Assembly: GCF_021222645.1 (NCBI RefSeq)
Contig: NZ_CP089520.1
Span: forward strand, 372,001 to 436,000
Direction: 5' to 3'
Length of the DNA stretch: 64,000 nt
From: Candidatus Nanosynbacter sp. HMT-352
Lineage (GTDB): Bacteria > Patescibacteriota > Saccharimonadia > Saccharimonadales > Saccharimonadaceae
How positions within the stretch are numbered: position 1 is the stretch's first letter; each line of letters starts with the position of its first letter. The position numbers and the translations under genes are program-made. A model generated the notes under the pieces. The model made no database searches and was not told the origin of the DNA. It was given only the letters and a program-made list of their open reading frames with translations. Below, piece after piece: positions 7,548 through 16,963 of the stretch.

Positions 7548-9170
7548 TTATATTACTCTGTTAACTTCCTCTAACGTCGTTTCGCCACGAAGAGCCGCCA
7601 GTACGCCAGCCTGAAGTAACGTCACCATGCCGTCTTCTTTTGCGACCTTTTCAATCGCTTCCGTATGAACATCCTCAACATCGCCGCGCAGGAACTTCTG
7701 AATATTCTCGCTTACAACCAACTGCTCCATTACCGGAATTCGCCCCTTATAGCCGAACGGCACGTCATCTGTCGGCACTGCACGCCAAAGCTTAAACGTA
7801 TCCAAATCTGGGCAATCAACATTCTCTGGCAAATCCTTCAAGACCTCCTTCACCCACTTACGGGTCGCCTCATCTGGCTCATATTCTTCCTTGCTATCAT
7901 CCCACAATCTTCTCACTAGTCGCTGTGCAATAACCAGCCGAACCGCCGAGCTAAAAATCGGGTTTTGCCCAATCATATCGATCATACGACTAAACGCCGC
8001 CGCAGTCGAATTGGCGTGGAAACTGGACAACACTAGATGTCCCGTAATTGACGCCTGAATCGCAGTCTTCGCAGTTTCATTGTCGCGAATCTCACCAACC
8101 ATCACTACATCTGGATCAAGACGCAAAACACTACGTAGCCCATCTGCAAACCTCTGTCCATTTGTCGTATCAATTGGAATCTGAGCAATCCCAGGAATCG
8201 TATTTTCTACAGGATCTTCCAATGTAATAATCTTTCGATCCTGAGTATTAAGAGCGTTCAAAATACTATATAACGTCGTGGATTTTCCTGAACCAGTAGG
8301 ACCAACCATCAACAACATCCCGCGCGGATGAGAAATAACTTCATCGATTTGCTCGCGCTCTTTCTTTGAAATGCTCAAGAGATCCAAGTTCAACATTGAC
8401 TCATCAAAGTTAAACAATCGAAGTACCAGATCCAAGCCATACACCGTCATCACGGCTTCCACACGCAAATTCAGCACGTGCGATGCGCCATCTCTATGAA
8501 TTTCCTGCTGCATATGCCCAGATTGAGGCTCTCTTGAAGCAGTAGAAATATTCGCACGCGACGCCAAAGTCGCCATAATAACTCGATATCTGTCTCTGCT
8601 AAGCTCCGCCACCGTATGCAAAGCTCCGTCAACACGCATACGAATTCGAATCGATTCACGCTGATTTTCAATGTGAATGTCTGACGCGCCCAACAAATCC
8701 GCTTGGTCAATCAAATAATTAAACACGTCATTCGTGCCTACGGAAGCTAAAGTCTGCGTAACCTGCGCCAGAGTATCGCTATCACCCTCCTTAGCAATTT
8801 CGATGTTATCATAAATCACTTTTTTTGGCGGATCAAACCTAAGCATAATTGACCGAAACGCCGAACCAGAAATTAAGAAGAAGAAGATTCGCTTGCCATT
8901 CTCAGTGTACTGGCTTTGCATTTGCTTCATCAACGATTCAGAAGTTTGCGACGTAACACCAAATCTATAAGACTGGTCTTCCTCATTAAAAGCCAGCGGA
9001 ACCAGCCGACCCTTATACATCTCTTCTATCGTTAAAACACCCTTAAGCAAAGGTAAAGTCTCTTCAAATTCCCGCCCATCAAGATATTGAAGTCCTAAAA
9101 TTGACGCTCGACGACGAGTAGCTTCCTCATCTTGCTCACGGCGTCGCGCCTGAATTTTATCTTCGTCCAT
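7548..9170 (-). CDS. pilB: PilB/GspE-family type IV pilus assembly ATPase
   Basis: A hexameric ATPase that powers pilin polymerisation at the inner face of the membrane. An N-terminal MshEN-like region (to about 110) precedes the ATPase: Asp box near SDIHIE, Walker A GPTGSGKS (about residue 290), Walker B region with DPDVVMVGEIRD, and His box TGHLVLSSFHAN. The usual C-terminal tetracysteine zinc motif is missing; only one Cys is present there. TATAAT ends 6 nt before the ATG at 9170 (leaderless). No other pilus genes are adjacent, so partners must be elsewhere. Confidence 0.93.
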   Translation of the reverse strand: MDEDKIQARRREQDEEATRRRASILGLQYLDGREFEETLPLLKGVLTIEEMYKGRLVPLAFNEEDQSYRFGVTSQTSESLMKQMQSQYTENGKRIFFFLISGSAFRSIMLRFDPPKKVIYDNIEIAKEGDSDTLAQVTQTLASVGTNDVFNYLIDQADLLGASDIHIENQRESIRIRMRVDGALHTVAELSRDRYRVIMATLASRANISTASREPQSGHMQQEIHRDGASHVLNLRVEAVMTVYGLDLVLRLFNFDESMLNLDLLSISKKEREQIDEVISHPRGMLLMVGPTGSGKSTTLYSILNALNTQDRKIITLEDPVENTIPGIAQIPIDTTNGQRFADGLRSVLRLDPDVVMVGEIRDNETAKTAIQASITGHLVLSSFHANSTAAAFSRMIDMIGQNPIFSSAVRLVIAQRLVRRLWDDSKEEYEPDEATRKWVKEVLKDLPENVDCPDLDTFKLWRAVPTDDVPFGYKGRIPVMEQLVVSENIQKFLRGDVEDVHTEAIEKVAKEDGMVTLLQAGVLAALRGETTLEEVNRVI

Positions 9171-9221
9171 ATGAAAATTATACCAAAAAGCTTACGGTTT
9201 GACGAGTGATATAATAGTAAT

Positions 9222-9782
9222 ATGAATCCAGAAATTACTCTGTTAGTTCATAATATTCGCTCGACGCATAATGTTGGGGCAATTTTTCGCACAGCCGAAG
9301 GATTTGGTATAAAAAAGATTATTCTTAGTGGTTACACGCCGTATCCAGAATTGAGTTTATGCAGCAAGGCACCTGTTTGTGCGCTTATTGATGGAGAAAT
9401 TCGATCTAAAGATCCTCGCCTGCCGCATATTCGCGAAAAAATTACTAGCCAAATTCATAAAACTGCTTTGGGTGCGGAAAGTTTGGTGCCATTTGAGTTT
9501 TACGAAGATATCAATGACTGGATTGAGAAAAATAAACAAACAGAAAACTTGCCAATTGTTGCGCTAGAACAATCAAAAGACAGCGTGATGCTATCAGAAT
9601 TTCAGCCGCCTGAAAAATTTGCGCTGTTACTTGGAGAAGAAGTCCACGGAATCACGCCAGAACTTTTGGATAACTGCGATTTCACTGTAGAAATCCCGAT
9701 GTTTGGCCAAAAAGAATCATTCAACGTATCGGTCGCAACAGGAATTGCGCTGTTCGGACTGATTTTTCCGAGAATGAAATAA
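9222..9782 (+). CDS. SpoU/TrmH-family RNA 2'-O-methyltransferase
   Basis: Transfers methyl from S-adenosylmethionine to a ribose 2'-OH in tRNA or rRNA. All three SpoU motifs are present: motif 1 NIRSTHNVGAIFRTAEGFG near residue 11, motif 2 FALLLGEEVHGI near 130, and motif 3 IPMFGQKESFNVSVATGIAL near 160, forming the knotted SAM site. At 186 residues it lacks an added RNA-binding domain, like TrmL, but the position modified cannot be deduced. TATAAT (9210-9215) lies 6 nt before the ATG, so the mRNA is expected to be leaderless. Cassette B follows on the same strand. Confidence 0.92.
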   Translation: MNPEITLLVHNIRSTHNVGAIFRTAEGFGIKKIILSGYTPYPELSLCSKAPVCALIDGEIRSKDPRLPHIREKITSQIHKTALGAESLVPFEFYEDINDWIEKNKQTENLPIVALEQSKDSVMLSEFQPPEKFALLLGEEVHGITPELLDNCDFTVEIPMFGQKESFNVSVATGIALFGLIFPRMK

Positions 9783-9820
9783 TCTCAACAACGAATGAAT
9801 AAATCCCTCAAGTCTGCTTA

Positions 9821-9881
9821 TTGACTTTATTAAACATATGTGTTATATTTATATGAGCTTTCTCTGGAATCCCCCAGAGAA
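9821..9881 (+). promoter_or_regulatory. Cassette B promoter and 5'-terminal RNA hairpin
   Basis: TTGACT (9821-9826), 17-nt spacer, TATATT (9844-9849), predicted +1 at A9856 within AGCTTT. TTCTCTGG (9860-9867) pairs perfectly with CCAGAGAA (9874-9881) around a 6-nt loop, so the hairpin starts about 4 nt from the RNA 5' end. Confidence 0.75.
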
Positions 9882-9909
9882 GGTAGTCCCTGCATGGAAG
9901 GTAGTACAA

Positions 9910-10194
9910 ATGATGGATCTCGCCATGGTTATCACGACCGCAGCGATCATATACCTGGCCACATGGTCACTGTACTCCCACGACAAGATGTCGGGAGTCG
10001 TATCATCGATCCTGGCTGCGATGGCGGCAATAATATTGGTGGTAGAAATCACAGCTTACGCAGTGATTTTCCTTCCAGTATTGCCTTGGGAAGTGTCAGC
10101 CGCAGTTTTTACAGCTGCTACCACACTGTTCATTGCATGCGCGTTAGCGCGTGTAAACGGACGCAGTAAGTTACTGCGGGGCAAGTCCCGCTGA
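9910..10194 (+). CDS. Cassette B small membrane protein (94 aa)
   Basis: Not recognised. Three hydrophobic segments are evident: about residues 4-20 (MVITTAAIIYLATW), 30-53 and 58-80, with a basic C-terminal tail (RVNGRSKLLRGKSR), so it is probably an inner-membrane protein with a cytoplasmic tail. The ATG at 9910 is chosen because GGAAG (9896-9900) precedes it and because an earlier in-frame ATG at 9853 would start before the predicted transcription start. Codon use and base composition are G+C-richer than in flanking genes. A long 3' hairpin overlaps its stop codon. It is convergent with dnaE. Confidence 0.7.
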   Translation: MMDLAMVITTAAIIYLATWSLYSHDKMSGVVSSILAAMAAIILVVEITAYAVIFLPVLPWEVSAAVFTAATTLFIACALARVNGRSKLLRGKSR

Positions 10195-10257
10195 CAGATG
10201 ATTAGTTAGCCCGCCAGAGCAACCAGCTCCGGCTGAGGCTCTGTCAGCGGGCTAACT
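10187..10257 (+). terminator. Cassette B 3' structure with two exclusive helices
   Basis: AGTTAGCCCGC (10204-10214) pairs perfectly with GCGGGCTAACT (10247-10257), continued by CAGAGC/GCTCTG (10215-10220 with 10238-10243). Alternatively CCCGCTGACAGA (10187-10198), which includes the stop codon, pairs perfectly over 12 bp with TCTGTCAGCGGG (10240-10251). Both use 10247-10251, so only one can form. No U tract follows. Confidence 0.65.
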
Positions 10258-10258
10258 A

Positions 10259-13200
10259 TCACTTTAGAACTACACACTCTTCACCCAGAGTGTTTTTTAA
10301 TTGGCTTAATAAATTGTCATTGGCATCCACCTTAAACGGCAGGCGCATGGCTGATTTTTCTTTCTCGCCCAGCACCAAAACCACATCAGTCGTGCCAGCA
10401 TTCTCGCCGCAAACAGACTTCATTTTCACCAAACGCGAATGATCATTCGGGTCTTTAATATACACAAATAACTTTGAAGCGGGAATTTCTGGCGCAACAT
10501 TAACAGGCGCCGAATGAGTTTTTGGCTGTGGTTTGGCGGCATCATTCTTTACGGCAGACTTCGGAGAAATTCCATTTTTCTGATTACGATAAGCTTCACG
10601 GCGCTCTTTTTTAACGGCAGAGCTAATTTTTGGCGCATCCATTTTACGGCCAGTCGACTCATAGCCATTGATATCGTTATCCGTAATCACAATAATGTCA
10701 TCGGCAATTAGTTTACTTTCATTACCCAGATTTCCGTCACGATCTCGAGCTGAATTCTTACCAGAAACTCGAATTACTGCGTCCTGAACCAGCTTAGCGC
10801 CAACTTTTTCATACAGATTCGGAAAGACAATTATTTCGCCCTCGCCGAATTTATCCTCAATTCCTACGAACGCCATCTTCGAACCGCTTTTTGTGACAAT
10901 TGTACGAACGGTGCTAATAATTCCTCCGACCGTCATCATTCGACTATCGTACTCAGGAACTAATTGCGTCAATGGTTGAGTTTGCTCGCTCAAATATGTT
11001 TCATATCTATCAAGCGGATGCGCCGAAATATACAGCCCCAGCAGTTCCCGCTCCCACATTAAGCGCTCTTTATCGTCGTGTTTCACAGGAGCCTTCTGGA
11101 GATGAAGAGTCGATTGTACGCTCGCTGCGTCATCGCCACCCAACATTCCGAATAAGTTTGTCTGCCCACTGGCGGCTTCTTTTTGGAGCTTGGACGCAAA
11201 TGACGTAATAGAATCCAGATTGAATAGCAAATCAGATCGATCGCCCATATCATCAAACGCACCAGACTTAATAAGCGACTCCCAGGCTTTTCTGTTGAAC
11301 TTGCTGGTTGAAACGCGCCTAGCAAAATCCTCAACCGACGTAAACGGACCATCTTCACGCGCCCGCAGAACTTCCTCGACCGCACCAACACCAACACCCT
11401 TCACCGCCGACATTCCGAAACGAATTTTATTCTCATTCGGCACCACAGCAAATTCAACGAATGATTCATTTATATCAGGACTCAGCACACTAATTCCCAT
11501 GTGCTTACACTCAGTGATTTCAATTGCCAGACGATCAGTGTCATCATGGTCGCTGGTCATAAGCGCCGCCATAAACGCGTCAGGATAATGTGCCTTCAAA
11601 TAAGCCGTCCAATAGGCAATCAAACCATAACAAGCGGCATGCGACTTATTGAAACAATAGTTAGCGAATTCTTCCAGCTGAGTCCAGAACGTTTCCGCAA
11701 TTTCCTTAGTTGCACCACCAACTTTAACCGCACCTTCGACGAATTCAGGCTTGACCTTTTTCATCAAGTCAATTTTTTTCTTACCAACGGCCTTACGCAA
11801 TGTGTCAGCCTGACCACCAGTAAATCCGCACCATTCCTTAGAAATCTGCATAAACTGCTCCTGATAGACCAAAATTCCGTAGGTATTTTTCAGCGAGTTT
11901 TTCATTCCGGGATGCAAGTAAGTTATCTCTTCTTCGCCGTGTTTACGTCTAATAAAACTGTCAATAAACTGCATCGGACCCGGACGATAAAGAGCCACCA
12001 TAGCAATAATATCTTCAAACGTAGTCGGCTTTAGTCCGCGCAAATATCGCTTCATTCCCGCCGATTCCAACTGGAATACGCCAGTCGTGTCGCCACGCTG
12101 AAACAGCTCATAGGTCTTTTTATCATCAAGCGGCAACTCCGAAAGGTTAATTTCTTTCTTGTAAGCTTTTCGGATAATCCTCATGGCGTTATTAATAATC
12201 GTAAGGTTCGAAAGTCCCAAAAAGTCCATCTTCAATAGGCCCAACTCTTCAACCTCGCCCATCGGGAACTGAGTTGCCACCACACCCTTTTGCGCCATTT
12301 CAAGCGGAATATAATTGACCAGCGTATCTGGCGCGATCACCACACCACAAGCATGAACGCCGTGGCTACGAATCGTCCCCTCCAACTGAATTGCATAATC
12401 CAAAACTTCCTTCGCGGTCGGATTATTCTCATACTCATTCCGAAGATCTGCATCTTCTTTAATACTCACAGATAACGGAATATGTCGCCCTTGGTTTGGC
12501 GGCGGAACCAACTTCGCCAAGCGGTCGCTCTCGGCGTACGGAACCTCCAAAACCCTAGCCACGTCACGCACCGCCATACGACCAAACATCTTACCAAACG
12601 TTGCGATATTACTGACATGATCTTCGCCATATTTTTTTGCACAATATTCAATCACCTCGTCGCGACGTGTATCCTGAATATCGACGTCAATGTCGGGCAT
12701 AGAAATACGATCAGGATTAAGAAATCGCTCAAACAGCAAACCATATTTTAGAGGGTCAAGATCTGTAATATTCAGTGCATACGCAATAATCGAGCCAGCC
12801 GCACTACCGCGCCCAGGCCCAAAAACAATTCCCTGCGATTTTCCCCAGTTGATAAAGTCCTGGACAATCAAGAAGTATCCCTCATAGCCCATATTACCCA
12901 TCACACCAAGCTCCATCTTAGCGCGCTCACGAACCTCCTCGGATAACTGAGGGATAATTTCGTCAGGATCCAACTTTTCAGCCTCCTCCTTCGAAGCTCC
13001 ATTGTAACGCTGCAATAAACCTTGATATGTCAATTTAAGCAGGTATGAATGTTCATTCTCGCCGTCTGGCAATGGATATTTTGGAATAAGAATTCGCCCA
13101 AGCTCAATCTCAACGTCACAGCGATCAGCTATTTTTTTCGTGTTGCGAATAACTTCAGGAAATTCCTCGCCCCAGTGATCAATAATATCGCGCGGATCCG

Positions 13201-13999
13201 TCAAGTGAAGCTCAAAATCCTTCAAGCTCATTCGCTTTTCATCACTGAGATACGATCCCGTCCCAACACAAAGCAGAATCTCGTGCGCGTCTTGATATTC
13301 GTGCGTCAAATAGTGACCATCACAAGTCACCACCATTTCAATATCAAGCTCTTTTGAAAGCTTAATCAAACCCTCGTTGATCTTCGCCTGCACATCCCAG
13401 TGCGTGTTCGACTTCGGGTGACCATGGTCCTGTAGCTCCAAATAATAACGATCCCCCAAAATCGACTTATACCATTTGGCAATATCACGAGCGCGATCAT
13501 AATCATCTTCTTTCAGTGCCACGCCAATTTCACCGCTCGCGCAACCACTCAGAACGATAAGGCCTTCATTCAACTCCTCCAAAAGTTCATGATCAATTCG
13601 TGGCTTATAATACATTCCCTCCAGATTGGCACGCGTCGACAACTTCATCAGGTTGTGAAAACCCGTGTTATTCATCGCCAGCACAGTCAAGTGAAAACGC
13701 TGCTTATCTTTGCCTGGATCGCGATCAAATCGTGAACGAGTTGCCACATAAGTTTCAATTCCGATAATCGGCTTAATTCCCGCTTTTTTGGCGGTCTTGT
13801 AATAGTCCAAAATACCACTCATCGTGCCGTGATCAGTTACGGCCGCAGCCTCCATTCCGAGTTCCTTAACCTTATCGACCAAGTCATTAATCTTAGTCAA
13901 TCCGTCCAGCACCGAATGAAAAGTGTGATTATGAAGATGCACGAAATCCGACGGTTTCAAAGCCGCCGACGATGATTGTTCGCTTGTCCCCTCAGTCAT
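10259..13999 (-). CDS. dnaE: DNA polymerase III alpha subunit
   Basis: The replicative polymerase. An N-terminal PHP domain (FVHLHNHTFHSVLDG, DHGTMSG) is followed by the polymerase core with FGPGRGSAAGS and PDIDVDIQD (two of the catalytic aspartates), the finger region, the tandem HhH region, and a C-terminal OB domain (MMTVGGIISTVRTIVTKSG). The protein is about 1246 residues, typical for DnaE1. The ATG at 13999 is preferred; TATAAT lies 8 nt upstream, so the leader is at most 1-2 nt. The gene ends right at the cassette B hairpin. Confidence 0.97.
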   Translation of the reverse strand: MTEGTSEQSSSAALKPSDFVHLHNHTFHSVLDGLTKINDLVDKVKELGMEAAAVTDHGTMSGILDYYKTAKKAGIKPIIGIETYVATRSRFDRDPGKDKQRFHLTVLAMNNTGFHNLMKLSTRANLEGMYYKPRIDHELLEELNEGLIVLSGCASGEIGVALKEDDYDRARDIAKWYKSILGDRYYLELQDHGHPKSNTHWDVQAKINEGLIKLSKELDIEMVVTCDGHYLTHEYQDAHEILLCVGTGSYLSDEKRMSLKDFELHLTDPRDIIDHWGEEFPEVIRNTKKIADRCDVEIELGRILIPKYPLPDGENEHSYLLKLTYQGLLQRYNGASKEEAEKLDPDEIIPQLSEEVRERAKMELGVMGNMGYEGYFLIVQDFINWGKSQGIVFGPGRGSAAGSIIAYALNITDLDPLKYGLLFERFLNPDRISMPDIDVDIQDTRRDEVIEYCAKKYGEDHVSNIATFGKMFGRMAVRDVARVLEVPYAESDRLAKLVPPPNQGRHIPLSVSIKEDADLRNEYENNPTAKEVLDYAIQLEGTIRSHGVHACGVVIAPDTLVNYIPLEMAQKGVVATQFPMGEVEELGLLKMDFLGLSNLTIINNAMRIIRKAYKKEINLSELPLDDKKTYELFQRGDTTGVFQLESAGMKRYLRGLKPTTFEDIIAMVALYRPGPMQFIDSFIRRKHGEEEITYLHPGMKNSLKNTYGILVYQEQFMQISKEWCGFTGGQADTLRKAVGKKKIDLMKKVKPEFVEGAVKVGGATKEIAETFWTQLEEFANYCFNKSHAACYGLIAYWTAYLKAHYPDAFMAALMTSDHDDTDRLAIEITECKHMGISVLSPDINESFVEFAVVPNENKIRFGMSAVKGVGVGAVEEVLRAREDGPFTSVEDFARRVSTSKFNRKAWESLIKSGAFDDMGDRSDLLFNLDSITSFASKLQKEAASGQTNLFGMLGGDDAASVQSTLHLQKAPVKHDDKERLMWERELLGLYISAHPLDRYETYLSEQTQPLTQLVPEYDSRMMTVGGIISTVRTIVTKSGSKMAFVGIEDKFGEGEIIVFPNLYEKVGAKLVQDAVIRVSGKNSARDRDGNLGNESKLIADDIIVITDNDINGYESTGRKMDAPKISSAVKKERREAYRNQKNGISPKSAVKNDAAKPQPKTHSAPVNVAPEIPASKLFVYIKDPNDHSRLVKMKSVCGENAGTTDVVLVLGEKEKSAMRLPFKVDANDNLLSQLKNTLGEECVVLK

Positions 14000-14018
14000 T
14001 AATAACAATTATAGCACG

Positions 14019-14315
14019 CTATTGACGACGTTGCATTGTCTCAATTAAGTGATTAATAAAATCAGCCAACGGCGGGAAAATGTCGGCGAATTGCCCCAAA
14101 ATCCAAATCAACAGTGCGATCAACAGTGTTGCGCCCAAAGCACTCCCCAATCCAAAGAAAATTCCTCGAACAAAGTTCATCAAATAAACTTGGCGCCGGG
14201 ATTTATGAAAATCAAAGAATAAATCTTCCAAAATCGCCCGACGCGCATCATTTTCATTATCGCGAACGACTTTTTTCACTAGCCTACTCGGCTGTTCTTT
14301 GACTGACTTTTTCAT
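14019..14315 (-). CDS. Small membrane protein, DUF5665-like (98 aa)
   Basis: A basic N-terminal half (KKSVKEQPSRLVKKVVRD, FFDFHKSRRQVYLMNFVRG) is followed by one strong membrane segment (FFGLGSALGATLLIALLIWI) and a short amphipathic C-terminus. The pattern resembles the DUF5665 family, common in Patescibacteria, of unknown role. It overlaps the 3' end of the upstream membrane-protein gene by 32 bp and lies 19 bp before dnaE, so the pair is probably co-transcribed. Confidence 0.75.
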   Translation of the reverse strand: MKKSVKEQPSRLVKKVVRDNENDARRAILEDLFFDFHKSRRQVYLMNFVRGIFFGLGSALGATLLIALLIWILGQFADIFPPLADFINHLIETMQRRQ

Positions 14316-14571
14316 TCTTTTTTACCTTCTTCTTTGAGAAAAATTTTGAGAAAAATCCGCTCTTTGAAGCGAAGCCTTTGGCTAGTTCTACGCCAATTGA
14401 AACCGTACTTACAATTCCATTCAGACTAGCAATTCTCTGGCTTATAGCCTCCACGTTCTGCTGAGTTTGGCGAATTTGACGCGTTAATTTAATGATAGAA
14501 ATTGTCATAGCAATCATCATGATGATAAAAATCACCATTAAAATCACTAATATAATAAGCAATCCATTCAT
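14284..14571 (-). CDS. Small membrane protein with coiled coil, DUF948-like (95 aa)
   Basis: An N-terminal membrane segment (LLIILVILMVIFIIMMIAM) is followed by a helix with heptad character (LTRQIRQTQQNVEAISQRI), a short hydrophobic stretch and a very basic tail (FFSKFFSKKKVKKNEK). This resembles DUF948-type proteins; function unknown. TATAAT on the minus strand ends 7 nt before the ATG, so it should be leaderless. Its end overlaps the next gene by 32 bp. Confidence 0.7.
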   Translation of the reverse strand: MNGLLIILVILMVIFIIMMIAMTISIIKLTRQIRQTQQNVEAISQRIASLNGIVSTVSIGVELAKGFASKSGFFSKFFSKKKVKKNEKVSQRTAE

Positions 14572-14586
14572 GTTATTGATTATACA

Positions 14587-15480
14587 TTATTTTAGACGAT
14601 CCGTCAGATGGGCACGCAATTTATCACCAAAGTTAGGATCGCGAAGACCGAAGTCAATCACCGTCTTCAAATATTCCAATTTGTCGCCAGTATCATAATA
14701 AGTACCGTTCGTAATCTCTACGCCATAAAAATCAAATCCATCGTCAATCATTTGCTGCATAATTGGCTGAATCGTGAACTCGCCGTTGCCGTCAAAATCT
14801 TCCTTGGCTTTGTCTAGATAGCTAAAAATCTCACCCGGAAGTAAATAACTACTAACGCTCGCCAAATCAGAAGGCGCGTTCTCCTTGCCCGGCTTTTCAA
14901 CGATATTCGTCATTTTTATAACGCCGTCTTTCACCCCTTGACCATTAATGACTCCATAACGATCAAATTCCGCATCATCGGTGATTTTCTTACATGACAG
15001 AACCGCTCCATCTAAGCTTTCTGATGCCTCGATCATCTGCTTGAAACGACTTGGGCTAGCCGCAATAAAGTCATCCGCAAACGTGTAAATCACAGGCTCG
15101 TCATGATGAATCAAATGCGAAGCACAAGCCAAAGGCGTTGCGTTGCCGTACGGGCCCTTCTGGCGGATATAAATAAAGTTCGCCATATCAGCTAAATTCT
15201 GCACCGCGTCAATGAACGGCTGTTTTTTAGGACCGCCAGCGCGCAAATTAGCCAAAAGTTCTTCATTCGGCTCATCAAAATGGTCCTCGATTGCTCGCTT
15301 ATTCGCGCTACCGATAATAATGATATCTTTAATGCCAGCCTCAACTAATTCCTCGACGACGTATTGAATAATCGGCTTATCAATCAGCGGCAGCATCTCC
15401 TTTGGCATGGCTTTAGTTTGTGGCAAAAATCGTGTACCAAAACCGGCAGCGGCGATGATAGCTTTAGTTGGTTTTCTCAT
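14587..15480 (-). CDS. galU: UTP-glucose-1-phosphate uridylyltransferase
   Basis: Makes UDP-glucose from UTP and glucose-1-phosphate for surface glycans. The nucleotide-binding N-terminus reads AAGFGTRFLPQTKAMPKEML, followed by PIIQYVVEELVEAGI, and FADDFI in place of the usual acidic metal-binding triad; NIVEKPG and GQFTIQP-like motifs are also present (NGEFTIQP). At 297 residues it is a normal GalU length. AGGAGC lies about 8 nt upstream of the ATG. The symbol fits the family, but a related sugar-phosphate nucleotidylyltransferase is possible. Confidence 0.93.
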   Translation of the reverse strand: MRKPTKAIIAAAGFGTRFLPQTKAMPKEMLPLIDKPIIQYVVEELVEAGIKDIIIIGSANKRAIEDHFDEPNEELLANLRAGGPKKQPFIDAVQNLADMANFIYIRQKGPYGNATPLACASHLIHHDEPVIYTFADDFIAASPSRFKQMIEASESLDGAVLSCKKITDDAEFDRYGVINGQGVKDGVIKMTNIVEKPGKENAPSDLASVSSYLLPGEIFSYLDKAKEDFDGNGEFTIQPIMQQMIDDGFDFYGVEITNGTYYDTGDKLEYLKTVIDFGLRDPNFGDKLRAHLTDRLK

Positions 15481-15514
15481 ATTTCAGCTCCTATTCCCTA
15501 TTATTTCAGCAATT

Positions 15515-16963
15515 CTAAAGTCTTTCGCGAATCAGTTTCTGAGCAAGACTTGGGTTGGCTTGACCCCTAGACTTCTTCATAACTTGCCCAACCAAATATC
15601 CAATAGCCTTATCTTTTCCAGCCTTGATGTCGGCAATTGACGCCGCCGAAGCTGGATCACTCAGAACTTCGTCAACGATTGCAGCAATCGCCGATTCATC
15701 AGAAACCTGCAATAAGTTCTTCTCCTCAGCAAGCTTGCGCGGGTCTGTTGCACCAGCCAACAGTTCGTTAAACAACTCCTTCGCATTCGTGCTGGAAACT
15801 TCAGACTTTTCTGTCATTTCAGCCAATTCTATCAAATCTTCAACCGCCACACGTATAGATTCACCGTCTGTTTGCGCGTCATCTTCGTCAGAAGCCGTCA
15901 ATGCGCTCGCAAACCAATGTGCGACTCGCTTGGCAGAAGCCTCGCCAGACTTTTCCTGAACTTCCAATGTAATCTGGGCATAATCCTGATTAGACAAAAG
16001 CGAATTGATAACAGATTTATCCAAGTTTAGCGCGCTCCATTTTTCCCTATATTCACCCGGAAGCATCGGCACCTTGGACTGAATTTCAGCAATCACCTCG
16101 TCAGTCAACACAACTGGCGGAATATCTGGGTCTGGCATATAACGATAATCCTGAGCGTCCTCCTTTGACCTCTGAGAAATAGTTATCTGCTTGTCATCAT
16201 TCCAGCCTCTGGTCTCCTGAACAACTTCTTCGCCACGTTCCAAGATATCGACTTGGCGCTTGAACTCATACTCAGCGGCTCGCTCGACACTGCGGAAAGA
16301 ATTGAGATTCTTAATTTCAGCGCGCTTTCCAAGCTCCGTCGCGCCCTTTTTTGCTACTGAAATATTAACGTCAAATCTCATATTTCCGTGATACAAATTA
16401 CCATAAGTCACACCCGCATAAACCATCAATTTATGAAGTTCCGAAACGTAAGCTTTAGCCTCCTCAGCCGAATGTATATCTGGCTCAGAAACAATCTCAA
16501 TCAGCGGCGTGCCAGCGCGATTAAGATCAACCAACGAATAGCCGTCGTGATGTGTCAATTTACCAGCATCTTCCTCCATGTGAGCGTGGTCAATTCGCAC
16601 ACGTTTCAAAGAACCATCTTCCAGTGGCGCATCAACATATCCAGCCAAAATAATCGGATTATACATCTGTGAAGTCTGATAGCCCTTTGGCAAATCTGGA
16701 TAAAAATAATGCTTTCGATCAAATCGGCTAACGTGCGCAATCGGCGAATTCAAAGCTTTTCCAGCGCGAACCGCCAACTCAACAGCGTGCTTATTCAAAA
16801 CTGGCAACATCCCCGGCAAACCAAAGTCAATCTGATGCGTCTTACTATTCGGCTCAGCGTCGCGAGCGTCATTATCGGCCGGGCTAAATAGCTTGGTTTT
16901 TGTCGCTAACTGAACGTGGCATTCAATACCAATTGTCATTTCATAATCGTCATATACACTCAT
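15515..16963 (-). CDS. gatB: Aspartyl/glutamyl-tRNA amidotransferase subunit B
   Basis: GatB binds the mischarged tRNA and performs the kinase step of the GatCAB reaction that makes Gln-tRNA(Gln) or Asn-tRNA(Asn). The catalytic cradle begins IGIECHVQLATKTKLFSP and includes LPVLNK, FDRKHYFYPDLPKGYQ and RFDVNISV. The C-terminal helical and YqeY-like domains follow, ending KSRGQANPSLAQKLIRERL. Its ATG overlaps the stop of the small upstream ORF by one base. It is the last gene of the gatC-gatA-orf-gatB unit. Confidence 0.97.
   Translation of the reverse strand: MSVYDDYEMTIGIECHVQLATKTKLFSPADNDARDAEPNSKTHQIDFGLPGMLPVLNKHAVELAVRAGKALNSPIAHVSRFDRKHYFYPDLPKGYQTSQMYNPIILAGYVDAPLEDGSLKRVRIDHAHMEEDAGKLTHHDGYSLVDLNRAGTPLIEIVSEPDIHSAEEAKAYVSELHKLMVYAGVTYGNLYHGNMRFDVNISVAKKGATELGKRAEIKNLNSFRSVERAAEYEFKRQVDILERGEEVVQETRGWNDDKQITISQRSKEDAQDYRYMPDPDIPPVVLTDEVIAEIQSKVPMLPGEYREKWSALNLDKSVINSLLSNQDYAQITLEVQEKSGEASAKRVAHWFASALTASDEDDAQTDGESIRVAVEDLIELAEMTEKSEVSSTNAKELFNELLAGATDPRKLAEEKNLLQVSDESAIAAIVDEVLSDPASAASIADIKAGKDKAIGYLVGQVMKKSRGQANPSLAQKLIRERL

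Noticed and set aside
9853..9909. An earlier in-frame ATG for the cassette B protein
   Set aside because: It lies only 4 nt after the -10 box, before the predicted RNA start, and would encode the hairpin. The ATG at 9910 has a Shine-Dalgarno.
10204..10257. Integron attC-like palindrome after cassette B, suggesting an integron cassette array
   Set aside because: The arms do not fit the RYYYAAC/GTTRRRY core sites, the cassettes are not in an array, and no integrase gene is present in the window.
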